A DNA stretch of 64,000 bases from Bin18 sp965200355 (GTDB taxonomy: Bacteria; Desulfobacterota; Binatia; Bin18): positions 682,001-746,000 of the forward strand of contig OZ241351.1 of the NCBI GenBank assembly GCA_965200355.1, read 5' to 3'. Position 1 is the stretch's first letter, and every line of letters starts with the position of its first letter. Under the pieces are notes generated by a model. The model was not told where the DNA came from. It did no database searches and saw only the letters and a list, made by a program, of their open reading frames with translations. The position numbers and the translations under genes were made by a program. Below are positions 53,871 through 62,693 of this stretch, piece after piece.

Positions 53871-55700
53871 ATGAATGAAGCGCGAGAGACATCCCAACCG
53901 ACTGGCATTCCCACGCCCGCGGAACTGGGCTTTGACCCGGCTGATCTGCGTCAGAAGTACGCCGAGGAGCGAACCCGGCGTCTCCGCGTGGACGGCAATA
54001 ATCAATATCAGGAAATCGCCGGCCAGCACGCTCACTATAATACTGACCCCTATGTTGAGCCGGGCTTTACGCGCCCCGGCCTGCACGAAGAACTCGACGC
54101 GGTGATTATCGGGGGCGGTTTCGGCGGCCTGCTGGCGGCGGCGCGCTTGCAGAAGGCCGGGATCACCAATATCCGCATCATTGAGAAGGCTGGCGATTTT
54201 GGCGGGACTTGGTACTGGAATCGCTATCCTGGCGCGCAGTGTGACATCGAATCCTATGTCTATCTGCCCCTGCTCGAAGAGACTGGCTATATGCCCAAGG
54301 AAAAATACTCCTTTGCGCCCGAGATCTTTGAGCACGCCCAGCGGATCGGCCAGCACTTCAATCTCTACGAGCGGGCCTGCTTCCAGACCCAAGTCAGGGA
54401 GGCACGCTGGAACGAAGAGGAAGGCCGCTGGACGATTACCACCGACCGCGACGATGTTTTCCGGGCGCGTTTTGTGATTATGTCGAGCGGGCCCCTGAAC
54501 CGCCCCAAGCTGCCGGCGATTCCCGGTATCGAAAAGTTCACCGGGCATACCTTCCACACCAGCCGGTGGGACTACGACTATACGGGCGGTGATACGACCG
54601 GCGGCTTGCACAAGCTCAAAGATAAACGGGTGGGGATCATTGGCACCGGAGCCACCGCGATTCAGTCCGTGCCGCATCTGGGCAAGCACGCCCAGCAGCT
54701 GTATGTGTTCCAGCGCACGCCCTCCTCGGTGGACGAACGCGGCAACAAGCCGACCGACCCGGAATGGGTCAGGGCGCTCAAGCCCGGCTGGCAGGATTAC
54801 CGCAACACCAATTTCTGCTCCATCCTGGGCGGCCTGCCGGTTGAGGAAGACCTGGTTGGCGATAAGTGGACCAGCCTGTTCAAGAAGCTCTCCGAACTGC
54901 TCACCGGCAAGGAGGATTCAGACCTCTCCGACGAGGGCAGGGCGCTCATGTCAGAGATCGCCGACTTTCAGAAGATGAACGAGATTCGGTCGCGCGTGTC
55001 CTCAACCGTCACCGACCCGAAAACCGCGGAAGCGCTCAAGCCCTGGTACGGCCAGTGGTGCAAGCGTCCAACCTTTAACGACGAATACCTGCCCACCTTC
55101 AACCGACCCAACGTGAAGCTGGTAGACACCAAGGGCCAGGGCGTTGAGCGCGTCACCGAGAACGCGGTGGTCGTGGACGGCGTTGAGTATGAGGTGGACT
55201 GCCTGATTTACGCCACCGGCTTTGAGGTCGGGACCGCATACACGCGGCGTGCCGAGTTCGAGGTGTACGGGCGTGACGGGCGGTCGCTGAGCGACTACTG
55301 GTCGGACGGCATGAAGACCTATCACGGCTTTCTGAGCAATGGCTTCCCGAACTGCTTCCATATGGGGCTGACCCAGACCGGCCTTGCCCCGAACTTCACC
55401 TATATGCTGAACGGGCAGGCCGTTCACATCGCCCATCTCATTACCCAGGTAGGCGCGCGCGAGGCGGAGGCCATCGAACCCACTCCCGAAGCCGAGACCG
55501 AATGGGTGCAGCTGGTCACGAGCCCGACCTTTATGACCGAATACCAGAACACCTGCACGCCGGGCTATTACAACGGAGAGGGCAAGAACGAAGGGCAGGG
55601 CTTTATCGAGACCCAGTATCCCGACGGGGCGGTGCCTTTTTACGATATGCTCGCCGCTTGGCGCGCACAGGGCGATTTCGAGGGGCTAATCGTGAAGTAA
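53871..55700 (+). CDS. Flavin monooxygenase, Baeyer-Villiger type (long form)
   Basis: A 609-aa type I Baeyer-Villiger monooxygenase with the extended N-terminus (DLRQKYAEERTRRLRVDG), FAD motif VIIGGGFGGLLAAARLQ, GGTWYWNRYPGAQCDI, fingerprint FTGHTFHTSRWDY, NADPH motif GIIGTGATAIQS and IYATGFEV. A family homologue is at 48186-49949. GGAGGG precedes the ATG. It is intact. Neighbours are a divergent P450 and a converging LysR gene, so it is probably transcribed alone. Confidence 0.93.
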   Translation: MNEARETSQPTGIPTPAELGFDPADLRQKYAEERTRRLRVDGNNQYQEIAGQHAHYNTDPYVEPGFTRPGLHEELDAVIIGGGFGGLLAAARLQKAGITNIRIIEKAGDFGGTWYWNRYPGAQCDIESYVYLPLLEETGYMPKEKYSFAPEIFEHAQRIGQHFNLYERACFQTQVREARWNEEEGRWTITTDRDDVFRARFVIMSSGPLNRPKLPAIPGIEKFTGHTFHTSRWDYDYTGGDTTGGLHKLKDKRVGIIGTGATAIQSVPHLGKHAQQLYVFQRTPSSVDERGNKPTDPEWVRALKPGWQDYRNTNFCSILGGLPVEEDLVGDKWTSLFKKLSELLTGKEDSDLSDEGRALMSEIADFQKMNEIRSRVSSTVTDPKTAEALKPWYGQWCKRPTFNDEYLPTFNRPNVKLVDTKGQGVERVTENAVVVDGVEYEVDCLIYATGFEVGTAYTRRAEFEVYGRDGRSLSDYWSDGMKTYHGFLSNGFPNCFHMGLTQTGLAPNFTYMLNGQAVHIAHLITQVGAREAEAIEPTPEAETEWVQLVTSPTFMTEYQNTCTPGYYNGEGKNEGQGFIETQYPDGAVPFYDMLAAWRAQGDFEGLIVK

Positions 55701-55750
55701 GCCAGCGGCAGCAGGGTCTCAGGCCGCTGGGTCGCCGCGTGCGCCGCGTC

Positions 55751-56651
55751 TCAGTGGGGCCGCTTCCTGTCCCGGTGGCGCGCCACCACCGAGCGGAACG
55801 ATCTCAGGGCCGCGGACGAGTTCGACTGCTTCCACACGAAACAGAGCGGGAGCTTGAGGTCGAAATCGACCACCGGCACGAGATCGACGAGCGGCGGCTT
55901 GCGACCCGCATTGGCTGAGTTACAAAAGCCGATACCAATCCCGGCGGAAACCAAGCTGAGCAGGGTCCTCTCGTCGATGGCTTCCTGCACAACAGTGGGT
56001 GACAATCCGCCCGCATAGGCCGTTGACACGATGCGATCAACATAGGCCGGGGCGCTGGACCGCGAGAGACCCACAAACGCCTCAGTCTTCAAATCTGTCA
56101 GGCGCAGCTTGCCCCGTTTTTTCCCGCGGTTGCGTCTCGGCACAGCAAGCACGACCGTATCCATTCGGAGCGGCAGGGCCTGGCAGCCGGTGGGGAGGGC
56201 TTCGAAAGTATAGCAAAAGCCGGCGTCGAGCCGGCCGGCGACGATAGCGGCAAACTGCTCGGTCGAGAACATCGGGTGGAGACTCAGACCGACCTGCGGA
56301 TAGCGCGCGGTATTGCTGGATTGACTTGGGAAAGGGCCCGAACCAAGCCGCGTTTTCTATGAATCCAATATGGAGATGGCCAGCTTCTCCTTGGGCCACC
56401 CGACGGACGTGTGCCCTGGCGGCATCGGCACGACTGAGGATATCACGCGCAGACTCAAGGAAGGCTTTGCCTGCGGCATTCAGGCGGATACCGCGCGGCA
56501 GGCGCTCGAACAGGACACATTCCAGCTCTTCTTCCAGTTGCTGCATCTGCCGGCTCAGCGCGGGCTGGACGATATGTAAGCGTTCAGCCGCCCGCCGGAT
56601 ATTTTCGGTCTCAGCGACGGCCACAAAATAGCGAAGATGACGGAGTTCCAT
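55751..56651 (-). pseudogene. LysR family transcriptional regulator, frameshifted
   Basis: The first frame gives the winged-helix domain (MELRHLRYFVAVAETENIRR, AAERLHIVQPALSRQMQQLE) and the start of the ligand domain (GHLHIGFIENAAW...SIQQYRA); the second frame continues YPQVGLSLHPMFSTEQFAAI and runs to the C-terminus. The break is in a CG repeat at 56303-56309 (three CG units where four would restore frame). With two bases added it is about 300 aa, the LysR size. It diverges from a hydrolase/NTF2 pair and probably controls it. Either it is dead or the consensus is wrong. Confidence 0.82.
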
Positions 56652-56700
56652 AGATATATCTTAAAGGTATCACTAGCATAAATATAAAGTATTTGTGATA
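56652..56700 (+). promoter_or_regulatory. Candidate LysR operator region
   Basis: Between the divergent LysR gene and the hydrolase gene lies a TATCAC (56668-56673) ... GTGATA (56695-56700) inverted repeat, with a T-N11-A pattern inside it, plus the perfect palindrome AGATATATCT (56652-56661) directly before the LysR ATG. This AT-rich layout is typical of LysR-type binding sites that control both directions. Confidence 0.45.
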
Positions 56701-56769
56701 TCCCTCAAACACTCTTATGATGCTGCCCAGAGCACGAGGATGAACGCCAACAGGAAAGGACGGCCCACG

Positions 56770-57714
56770 ATGAAAAGACTTCTCTTTCCCCTGCCATTGC
56801 TCTTTGCCCTTCTCGTCACAAACGGACTGGCTGCGACCCTGAAGCCGGTGACGTTTGAAAGCCAAGGGCAGACGCTTGCCGGCAATTTGTATCTGCCCGA
56901 CGGGTATACGAACGGTCAGAAGCTCCCAGGGGTGGTAGTCACCGGAGCCTGGACGACGGTGAAGGAACAGATGGCCGGTACGTATGCGGCTGAAATGGCC
57001 GACCGGGGGTATATTGCCTTGGTTTTCGATTTTCGCGGCTGGGGACAATCGCCCGACGCGATTCAGTATTTGGAAAATCCAAAGCGAAAAACCGAAGATA
57101 TTCAGGCCGCGGTGGATTATCTGGCCACGCGCCCCGAAGTGGAGGCCAGCCGGATTGGCGGCTTGGGCATCTGCGCCTCGTCCGGCTATATGAGCGATGC
57201 CGCACTCGCCAATCCCCATATCAAATCCCTGGCCCTTGTCGCGCCCTGGCTGCATGATGCGGCCATTGTCAACGTCGTCTACGGCGGTGAAGAAGGGGTC
57301 AAAAGCCTGCTCCAAGTGAGCCGGGAGGCGGCACAGTCGCCTGAACCGATTATTCTGGAAGCGGCCAGTATGACGAACGACAAGGCGGTGATGTATCAAG
57401 CGCCGTATTACACGGAAACGGACCGGGGCCTGATTGCGGCATACGATAACAAGTTTAATGCGGCCTCGTGGGAAGGCTGGCTCACCTACGATGCGCTCCA
57501 GACCGCCGATCACCTGAAAAAGCCGACCTTGCTCGTCCATTCTGAAGCGGCCGCCATTCCGCAAGGGGCAAGGGAATATGCCCGCCGCATGGGCTCCACC
57601 GTCACCGCCCTGTGGCTGGACAATGTGAGTCAGTTTGATTTCTATGACGCCCCAAGTCCGATTACCACCGCCAGCGATGCGGTCGCTGCGCATTTCAACA
57701 CAACCCTGAAATAG
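56770..57714 (+). CDS. Secreted alpha/beta hydrolase (dienelactone hydrolase-like)
   Basis: A 314-aa alpha/beta hydrolase with a signal peptide (MKRLLFPLPLLFALLVTNGL, cleavage near residue 21). It shows GVVVTGAWTTVKEQMAGTYA, the DFRGWGQSPDA loop, and a nucleophile elbow GLGICASSGY in which Cys could serve as nucleophile as in dienelactone hydrolases (a Ser-type reading is also possible). A C-terminal acid/His pair is not clear by eye. The ATG at 56770 follows AGGAAAGGA. It is 13 bp upstream of an NTF2-like gene and divergent from a LysR gene, a recurring arrangement in Proteobacteria. Confidence 0.82.
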   Translation: MKRLLFPLPLLFALLVTNGLAATLKPVTFESQGQTLAGNLYLPDGYTNGQKLPGVVVTGAWTTVKEQMAGTYAAEMADRGYIALVFDFRGWGQSPDAIQYLENPKRKTEDIQAAVDYLATRPEVEASRIGGLGICASSGYMSDAALANPHIKSLALVAPWLHDAAIVNVVYGGEEGVKSLLQVSREAAQSPEPIILEAASMTNDKAVMYQAPYYTETDRGLIAAYDNKFNAASWEGWLTYDALQTADHLKKPTLLVHSEAAAIPQGAREYARRMGSTVTALWLDNVSQFDFYDAPSPITTASDAVAAHFNTTLK

Positions 57715-57727
57715 AGAGGGGGCAGAC

Positions 57728-58711
57728 ATGAATCACGTCCTCACCCGGATAGGGCTCATAAGCATCCTGACCGTGGCCAGTCCCGTAGTCCTCGCGGCAA
57801 GTAATCCGCAAGACGCGGCGGCTATTAAAACGACTATCGAAAGCATTGGAATTTTAGCGGACCAGGGCAATTTTGAAGCAATCGAAAAGCTGTATGCTGA
57901 TACCGTCGAGATGGATTATACCTCGCTCACGGGCGGTGAGGCCGAACGCATAAGCCGGCAAGCGCTGATGACCCAGTGGGCGTCGGTCTTACCGGGTTTC
58001 GACCGGACCCGACATGCCCTCTCCGATATTACTGTCACCCTTGATGGGACACGGGCCGAAGCAACGGCCCAGGTGATTGCCGACCATTATGTGGGAGAGC
58101 TGTTTTGGCAAGTCCAGGGTCACTACCGCTATGAATTACAAAAAGCCGACGGGATGTGGCGTGTGACCAGCCACACTTTTAATCTGCGTGAGGAAAGCGG
58201 GACTCGTGAGGTCTTCGGCCCGGCCAGCAAGAATGCCGCGGCTCATCCCGTGTCGTATCTCAAACGGCAGCAGACGAAAAAAGCGGCGCGGGATTTCCTC
58301 ACCGCCCTAGAGCAGAAGGACATGAAGAAGTTTTCCGACGTATGGGCTGAGGACGCCGTGCAGGAGATGCCCTACGCGCCAAAAGGCTTCCCGGAACGTG
58401 TCAGTGGCAGAACGGCCCTGATTCAGCATTACGCCGCTTGGCCGGAGAACAGCGGAAAAGCTGATTTTACCTCAGACTTGGTATTCCACCCCCTGCAAGA
58501 CCCGGAACGGGTTTTCGCTGAGTTCAAGGGCCAGGTGGAGATCGTCCCCACAGGCCGGATGTATCATCAGCGTTATGGCGGGCTGTTCGTTGTAAAAAAG
58601 GGAAAAATTGCCCTCTTCCGCGAGTATTTCGACCCAGTTCCCTTCAAATATGCCTTCGGCTTGGAAGAGGGAGAAACGTGTCTCTCAGCGAAAGAGGAGA
58701 ACCGCCTCTAG
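57728..58711 (+). CDS. Secreted protein with two NTF2/SnoaL-like domains
   Basis: A 327-aa protein with a signal peptide (ISILTVASPVVLAA, cleavage near residue 24), then two NTF2-like folds: one at about 30-150 (IEKLYADTVEMDYTSLTGG, HYRYELQKADGMWRVTSH) and one at about 185-310 (FSDVWAEDAVQEMPYAPKGF, GLFVVKKGKIALFREYFDP). It follows the alpha/beta hydrolase with 13 bp between and is probably part of the same LysR-controlled unit. It may bind or transform a small molecule in the periplasm. Confidence 0.82.
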   Translation: MNHVLTRIGLISILTVASPVVLAASNPQDAAAIKTTIESIGILADQGNFEAIEKLYADTVEMDYTSLTGGEAERISRQALMTQWASVLPGFDRTRHALSDITVTLDGTRAEATAQVIADHYVGELFWQVQGHYRYELQKADGMWRVTSHTFNLREESGTREVFGPASKNAAAHPVSYLKRQQTKKAARDFLTALEQKDMKKFSDVWAEDAVQEMPYAPKGFPERVSGRTALIQHYAAWPENSGKADFTSDLVFHPLQDPERVFAEFKGQVEIVPTGRMYHQRYGGLFVVKKGKIALFREYFDPVPFKYAFGLEEGETCLSAKEENRL

Positions 58712-58728
58712 GAACGGAGCGTAGATGA

Positions 58729-58764
58729 CCGGGGGCGCCGCCGCCCCCGGCCTCTGGAGGCCGG
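58729..58764. terminator. Double hairpin between converging genes
   Basis: Two overlapping perfect stems lie in the 99-bp gap between converging genes: CCGGGGGC / GCCCCCGG (58729-58750) and CCGGCCTC-TG-GAGGCCGG (58747-58764). The GGATCATGTCCGGCATGAC that follows is like a repeat seen in other GC-rich genomes. They could end transcription from both sides, although no T-run is present. Confidence 0.5.
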
Positions 58765-58810
58765 ATCATGTCCGGCATGACACAGGTGAGGCAAGAGCGA
58801 CGCCGTATTG

Positions 58811-60565
58811 TCAAGCGCTCTCAACAGCCCGCCCGTGGCGCAGCAAGCCGCCCGGCGTTGCCCCGGTGCATTGCCCATCCTGGAAGGTCTCAACGCCATT
58901 CACCAAAATATGACGATAGCCTTCGGCCTTTTGTATCCGCCGCCACTCACCGGCCGGCAGGTCGTAGGCCACCTCAATGGGGAGCAGCTTGAGATTGGGG
59001 AGATCGTAGAGCACGATATCTGCCGCCAATCCCTCGCGGAGCGTGCCGCGGTCCTTGAACTGGGCGGCCCAGGCTGGGAGGGCGCTCAAACGAAAGTGGG
59101 CTTCTTCCAGGGTGAGCGCCTGCGTATCACGCACCAGCCAGGTCAGCATATCAGTCGGATACACCCCTAGCGTGAGGAATTTGATATGCGCACCGCCATC
59201 AGACAAACCCGGAATGGCGACCGGCGAACTCATCATCTCTTTGTGAATCTGGGCATTCCCGTTGACGACCGGCCCTAACCACTCCGTCTCCAGGTTGTCC
59301 GCCACACTGATGTCCAAGAGCGCATCGATCACATGCTTCTTATCCCGCTTGGCGATCTCTTCGACAGACAGATGCAGATAGGTCTCTCGCAGTTCGGGGT
59401 TGTTGATCTTGGTTGCAACGAATTTATGCAGCTCCCCAAAAACAAAGTCTCGCGTCGGTGTCCCCGCGTCATATTCTGCCCGCATGGCTTTCCGCCGGTC
59501 TGGGTCGGCCAGCTTGGTCCGCTTCTCTTCAACGGTTCCCAGCGTCGCCTCACGCCAGGTCTCATTGTCATCAAACAGGTTCCAGTCCTTAAAGTTAATG
59601 GTGAATGGGGCCCGGACCGTGGCCGCTTGGCCATACACGGGAATCCCTTTTTCCACCATATCGTCCAGCCACCTAATCTGGGCGCGGAGCGGTTCGACCG
59701 TCTGTTCGTGGGCGACGAGGGCGTTATAGATGACCGAGTGCCCGCTCTGCTCGGCCAGTTGCGTATTAAAATTCATGTCGCGCATCATCCCGATGCCTTC
59801 GTCATTGGCGGTCGCGCTCGATTGGGTCAGCTCAATAAAGCCGGTCTCGTGCTCACCCAGCGCCTCAGCCATAGTCAGATAGAATTCATCCGACAGCACA
59901 TCCGAAATCATCGGCGTGCCGTCATAGTCGCGCTGGACCGAAGCGCTGCTTTCCGGAAACAGGCGTTGGGCCCCCCAGCCAATGGCGCCGGCGCGCATGG
60001 CCTCATGAAATAATTGGACTGCGGTCTGGACTTCCTTTTCATTGGGTAGCCGCTGCTTGGCCTCGGCAAATCCTCCCATGGCATAGGCAACCAGCGGGGA
60101 AATAGGCACTAACTGTGAGAGATTGATGCCCAGCGGCAAGCGGTCCAGATGGTCCATCCACTCCGGGAAGGTCTCCCAGTCCGGTTTCATGGAGACTTTC
60201 ATGGGTTCGAGCGGAATGGCCTCGTTGCGCGACAAGGACAGCAGGGCGCGCTCAAAATCCTTGCCATGCACCGGGGCAAAACCAAAGCCGCAGTTGCCGA
60301 TGGTGACCGATGTCACTCCGTGCCAGCCGCCAATGGAACAGTAGGGGTCCCAGTGAACCTGGGCGTCGTAGTGGGTATGCAGGTCAATAAAGCCGGGGGC
60401 AACGATCAGCCCATCCGCGTCTATGACCCGTGCGCCGGCACTCTTACCCAGCCGCCCGATTTTGGCAATTTTGCCGTCCGTAATCCCAATGTCGGCCTTA
60501 TAACGCGGGACTCGCGTCCCATCGACAATAGTGCCCCCTCTGATAACCGTATCGAATGTTGCCAT
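58811..60565 (-). CDS. D-aminoacylase / N-acyl-D-amino-acid deacylase family amidohydrolase
   Basis: A 584-aa homologue of the gene at 39571-41295: TVIRGGTIVDGTRVPRY at the N-terminus, metal-binding PGFIDLHTHYDAQ, GNCGFGFAP with its Cys, LSDGGAHIKF with the catalytic Asp, and the C-terminal barrel FKDRGTLREGLAADIVLYDL. The DGGAH variant instead of DAGAH sets it apart from the first paralogue. AAAGGAGGG precedes the ATG. It leads a leftward group after the SDR and amidohydrolase genes, with an intergenic gap of 109 bp to the former. Confidence 0.88.
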   Translation of the reverse strand: MATFDTVIRGGTIVDGTRVPRYKADIGITDGKIAKIGRLGKSAGARVIDADGLIVAPGFIDLHTHYDAQVHWDPYCSIGGWHGVTSVTIGNCGFGFAPVHGKDFERALLSLSRNEAIPLEPMKVSMKPDWETFPEWMDHLDRLPLGINLSQLVPISPLVAYAMGGFAEAKQRLPNEKEVQTAVQLFHEAMRAGAIGWGAQRLFPESSASVQRDYDGTPMISDVLSDEFYLTMAEALGEHETGFIELTQSSATANDEGIGMMRDMNFNTQLAEQSGHSVIYNALVAHEQTVEPLRAQIRWLDDMVEKGIPVYGQAATVRAPFTINFKDWNLFDDNETWREATLGTVEEKRTKLADPDRRKAMRAEYDAGTPTRDFVFGELHKFVATKINNPELRETYLHLSVEEIAKRDKKHVIDALLDISVADNLETEWLGPVVNGNAQIHKEMMSSPVAIPGLSDGGAHIKFLTLGVYPTDMLTWLVRDTQALTLEEAHFRLSALPAWAAQFKDRGTLREGLAADIVLYDLPNLKLLPIEVAYDLPAGEWRRIQKAEGYRHILVNGVETFQDGQCTGATPGGLLRHGRAVESA

Positions 60566-60674
60566 GCCAACCCTCCTTTATTGTACTGTGGAATTGCCCC
60601 ACAGACTCTCCTGACCTTACCCCGACAGAGATGAAAAAACGGCACAGATCAAGAGAGCGTATGTCGCCGCTCCC

Positions 60675-61439
60675 TTACTGCGCCACATAGCCGCCATCGA
60701 CCGCCATTGGATGGCCGGTCACAAACGAGGCCGCCTCAGAACACAGCCAAGCGACGGCTTCGCCGATCTCACTCGGCTGCGCCATACGACCCACGGGTTC
60801 CATAGCGCCTATCCCTTCCGCCATTCCGGGGACTTTTTCAAAGGCGCGTTTGAGCATTGGGGTATCCACAGCGCCCGGACAGACCGCGTTCACCCGAATA
60901 CCGGCCTTGGCATACTCAAGGGCCGCGGTCTTGGTGAGTCCAACCACACCATGTTTGGCAGCGACATAGGCAGACCCAGCCGCTATGCCTTGTAAACCTG
61001 CCACAGAGGCGGTGTTCACAATCGCGCCGCCGCCCTGGCTGAGCATCTGCTGGATTTCCGCCTTCATGCTGAGCCACACGCCCTTGAGGTTAATGCCAAT
61101 CACCCGCTCCCAGGTTGCCTCGGGATAGTCCGGGGTGGGCACAAAGTCTCCCTCGATACCGGCATTATTAAACGCACAGTCCAGCCGGCCGTAGGTTTCC
61201 ACCACCTGTTTGACCATGGCTTCTGTGTCAGCCGGGCGGGATACGTCCGTCTTGATAAAAATTGCCTCGCCCCCAGCGTCCGTAATGAGCCGCACGGTTT
61301 CCTAAGCGCCCTCGACGTTCACATCCGCCACCGCGACTTTTGCGCCTTCCCGCGCAGAAACCTGCGCCGTCGCCCGGCCAATGCCGGTGCTTGCTCCCGT
61401 GATCAGAGCGACCTTGCCCTCTAAGAGTCCTGCCATCAT
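60675..61439 (-). pseudogene. Short-chain dehydrogenase/reductase with in-frame TAG
   Basis: A classical SDR of 255 codons: cofactor motif VALITGASTGIGRATA near residue 13, then VAVADVNVEGA, a TAG (61302-61304, codon 46), ETVRLITDAGGEA in the same frame, FNNAGIEGD, the catalytic Ser (VNTASVAGLQGI) and YVAAKHG with Tyr and Lys, and GGYVAQ at the end. Family members usually have Glu at the stop position (GGEETVRL type), so GAG to TAG explains the break. AGGAGGAG precedes the ATGATG start. It could oxidise or reduce an alcohol/ketone in the surrounding pathway if functional. Confidence 0.85.
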
Positions 61440-61473
61440 GCTCCTCCTTTGTTGTGCATCATTTCTCTTCGGT

Positions 61474-62670
61474 TCAAGCCTCGTTCAAATAACTCCCCGC
61501 CGGGCAATTGTAGACGCGCCGGACATTTTCTCCCAAGACTTGGAGCCGTGCCTGCTCCGGCATCTTTGCCGTGAGATTGCCCAACTCTTTAATATAATCT
61601 CCGGTGTGGTCGGGATGCGGAAAATCGGACGCCCAGAAGAAGCGATCCGCTCCGAGCAGGTCAACCATAGCCGGCAAGGCTTTTTCGTCTGGGTCGGCGG
61701 AAATCCAGACGTTGCGTTTGAAGTATTCACTGGGGCGCTCTTTGATCGGCAACGAACGGCCAATAATGCTGTCATACACGGCGTCCATACGGTCGAGCCA
61801 ATAACTGGCCCAACCCGCGCCCACTTCGAGAATGACGAGTTTGAGTTTGGGAAATTTCTCAAACGTCCCGTACTGCATAAAACTGGCCAGCGCGTGCCGG
61901 GCCGCGTCCGAGGCCGTGACATTCAGAAAGAAGCTCTGCTTACGGACATACTCCCGAGCGTAACGCCCCGGTAGGGCCCACTGGGGTTCAAGGGAGGGAT
62001 GGACGCCTAAGGGGACGTCAAGCTCCTGGGCTTTGGCGAACAAGACATCATGGTCTGGATGGGCGTGCGGTTTGCGGGTCATGACAAACTGGACGACCCA
62101 GCCGCCTTTACAGCCGGCTTTGACGGCCCGTTCTAATTCTGCTGCCGCGGCGTGTGGGTCTCCCAGCGAAAGATGGGCAACTGGAATCAAGCGGCCAGCA
62201 CTGTCAGCGCACCAGTCCACGATCCAGCGGTTATACGCCCGACACATGGCCTGGGCATAGTCGGCATCTTCACATTCGGTTTCCCACACTAAGTCGAGGC
62301 TCGGATAAATAATCGCCGCCTCAAGTCCCTCTAAATCGAGGCGATGCAGGCGTTGCTTGGCATCCATTGCCCCGAGTAAAAATTCATCCCCATAATGTTG
62401 ACGCCGATTCACCTCACCTTTTTCTCGCGTCACTTGCCCCATGGACCCAACACTCGAGAATGCGCCGCCGCGGCTGACCCGTGAAGGCTTCCCACAGATT
62501 TCTAAGTAATCCATGCCCTGAGCGTCAACCTTTAAGCGGAGCGCCGTTGGGCGGTATTTGGGCTCACAATACGTTTCCCACAGGTCTGGGGCCTCAAGGA
62601 TATGGCCGTCCGCGTCTATCGCTCCCCGGCAGGTGAGGGGATCAATCTGTTCTTCGATGATGCGTGGCAT
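61474..62670 (-). CDS. Amidohydrolase-2 family metal-dependent hydrolase/decarboxylase
   Basis: A 398-aa TIM-barrel protein of the ACMSD/amidohydrolase-2 group: GAIDADGHILEAPDLWE near residue 15 (D-x-H metal site variant), VPLGVHPSLEPQW with a His ligand, and FFWASDFPHPDH with the catalytic Asp near residue 345. Members decarboxylate or hydrolyse ring-cleavage products. AGGAGG precedes the ATG. The stop lies 34 bp before the SDR start, suggesting a leftward unit of serine hydrolase, amidohydrolase and SDR. Confidence 0.88.
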   Translation of the reverse strand: MPRIIEEQIDPLTCRGAIDADGHILEAPDLWETYCEPKYRPTALRLKVDAQGMDYLEICGKPSRVSRGGAFSSVGSMGQVTREKGEVNRRQHYGDEFLLGAMDAKQRLHRLDLEGLEAAIIYPSLDLVWETECEDADYAQAMCRAYNRWIVDWCADSAGRLIPVAHLSLGDPHAAAAELERAVKAGCKGGWVVQFVMTRKPHAHPDHDVLFAKAQELDVPLGVHPSLEPQWALPGRYAREYVRKQSFFLNVTASDAARHALASFMQYGTFEKFPKLKLVILEVGAGWASYWLDRMDAVYDSIIGRSLPIKERPSEYFKRNVWISADPDEKALPAMVDLLGADRFFWASDFPHPDHTGDYIKELGNLTAKMPEQARLQVLGENVRRVYNCPAGSYLNEA

Positions 62671-62693
62671 TCAATCCTCCTGTCAGGCTGCGC

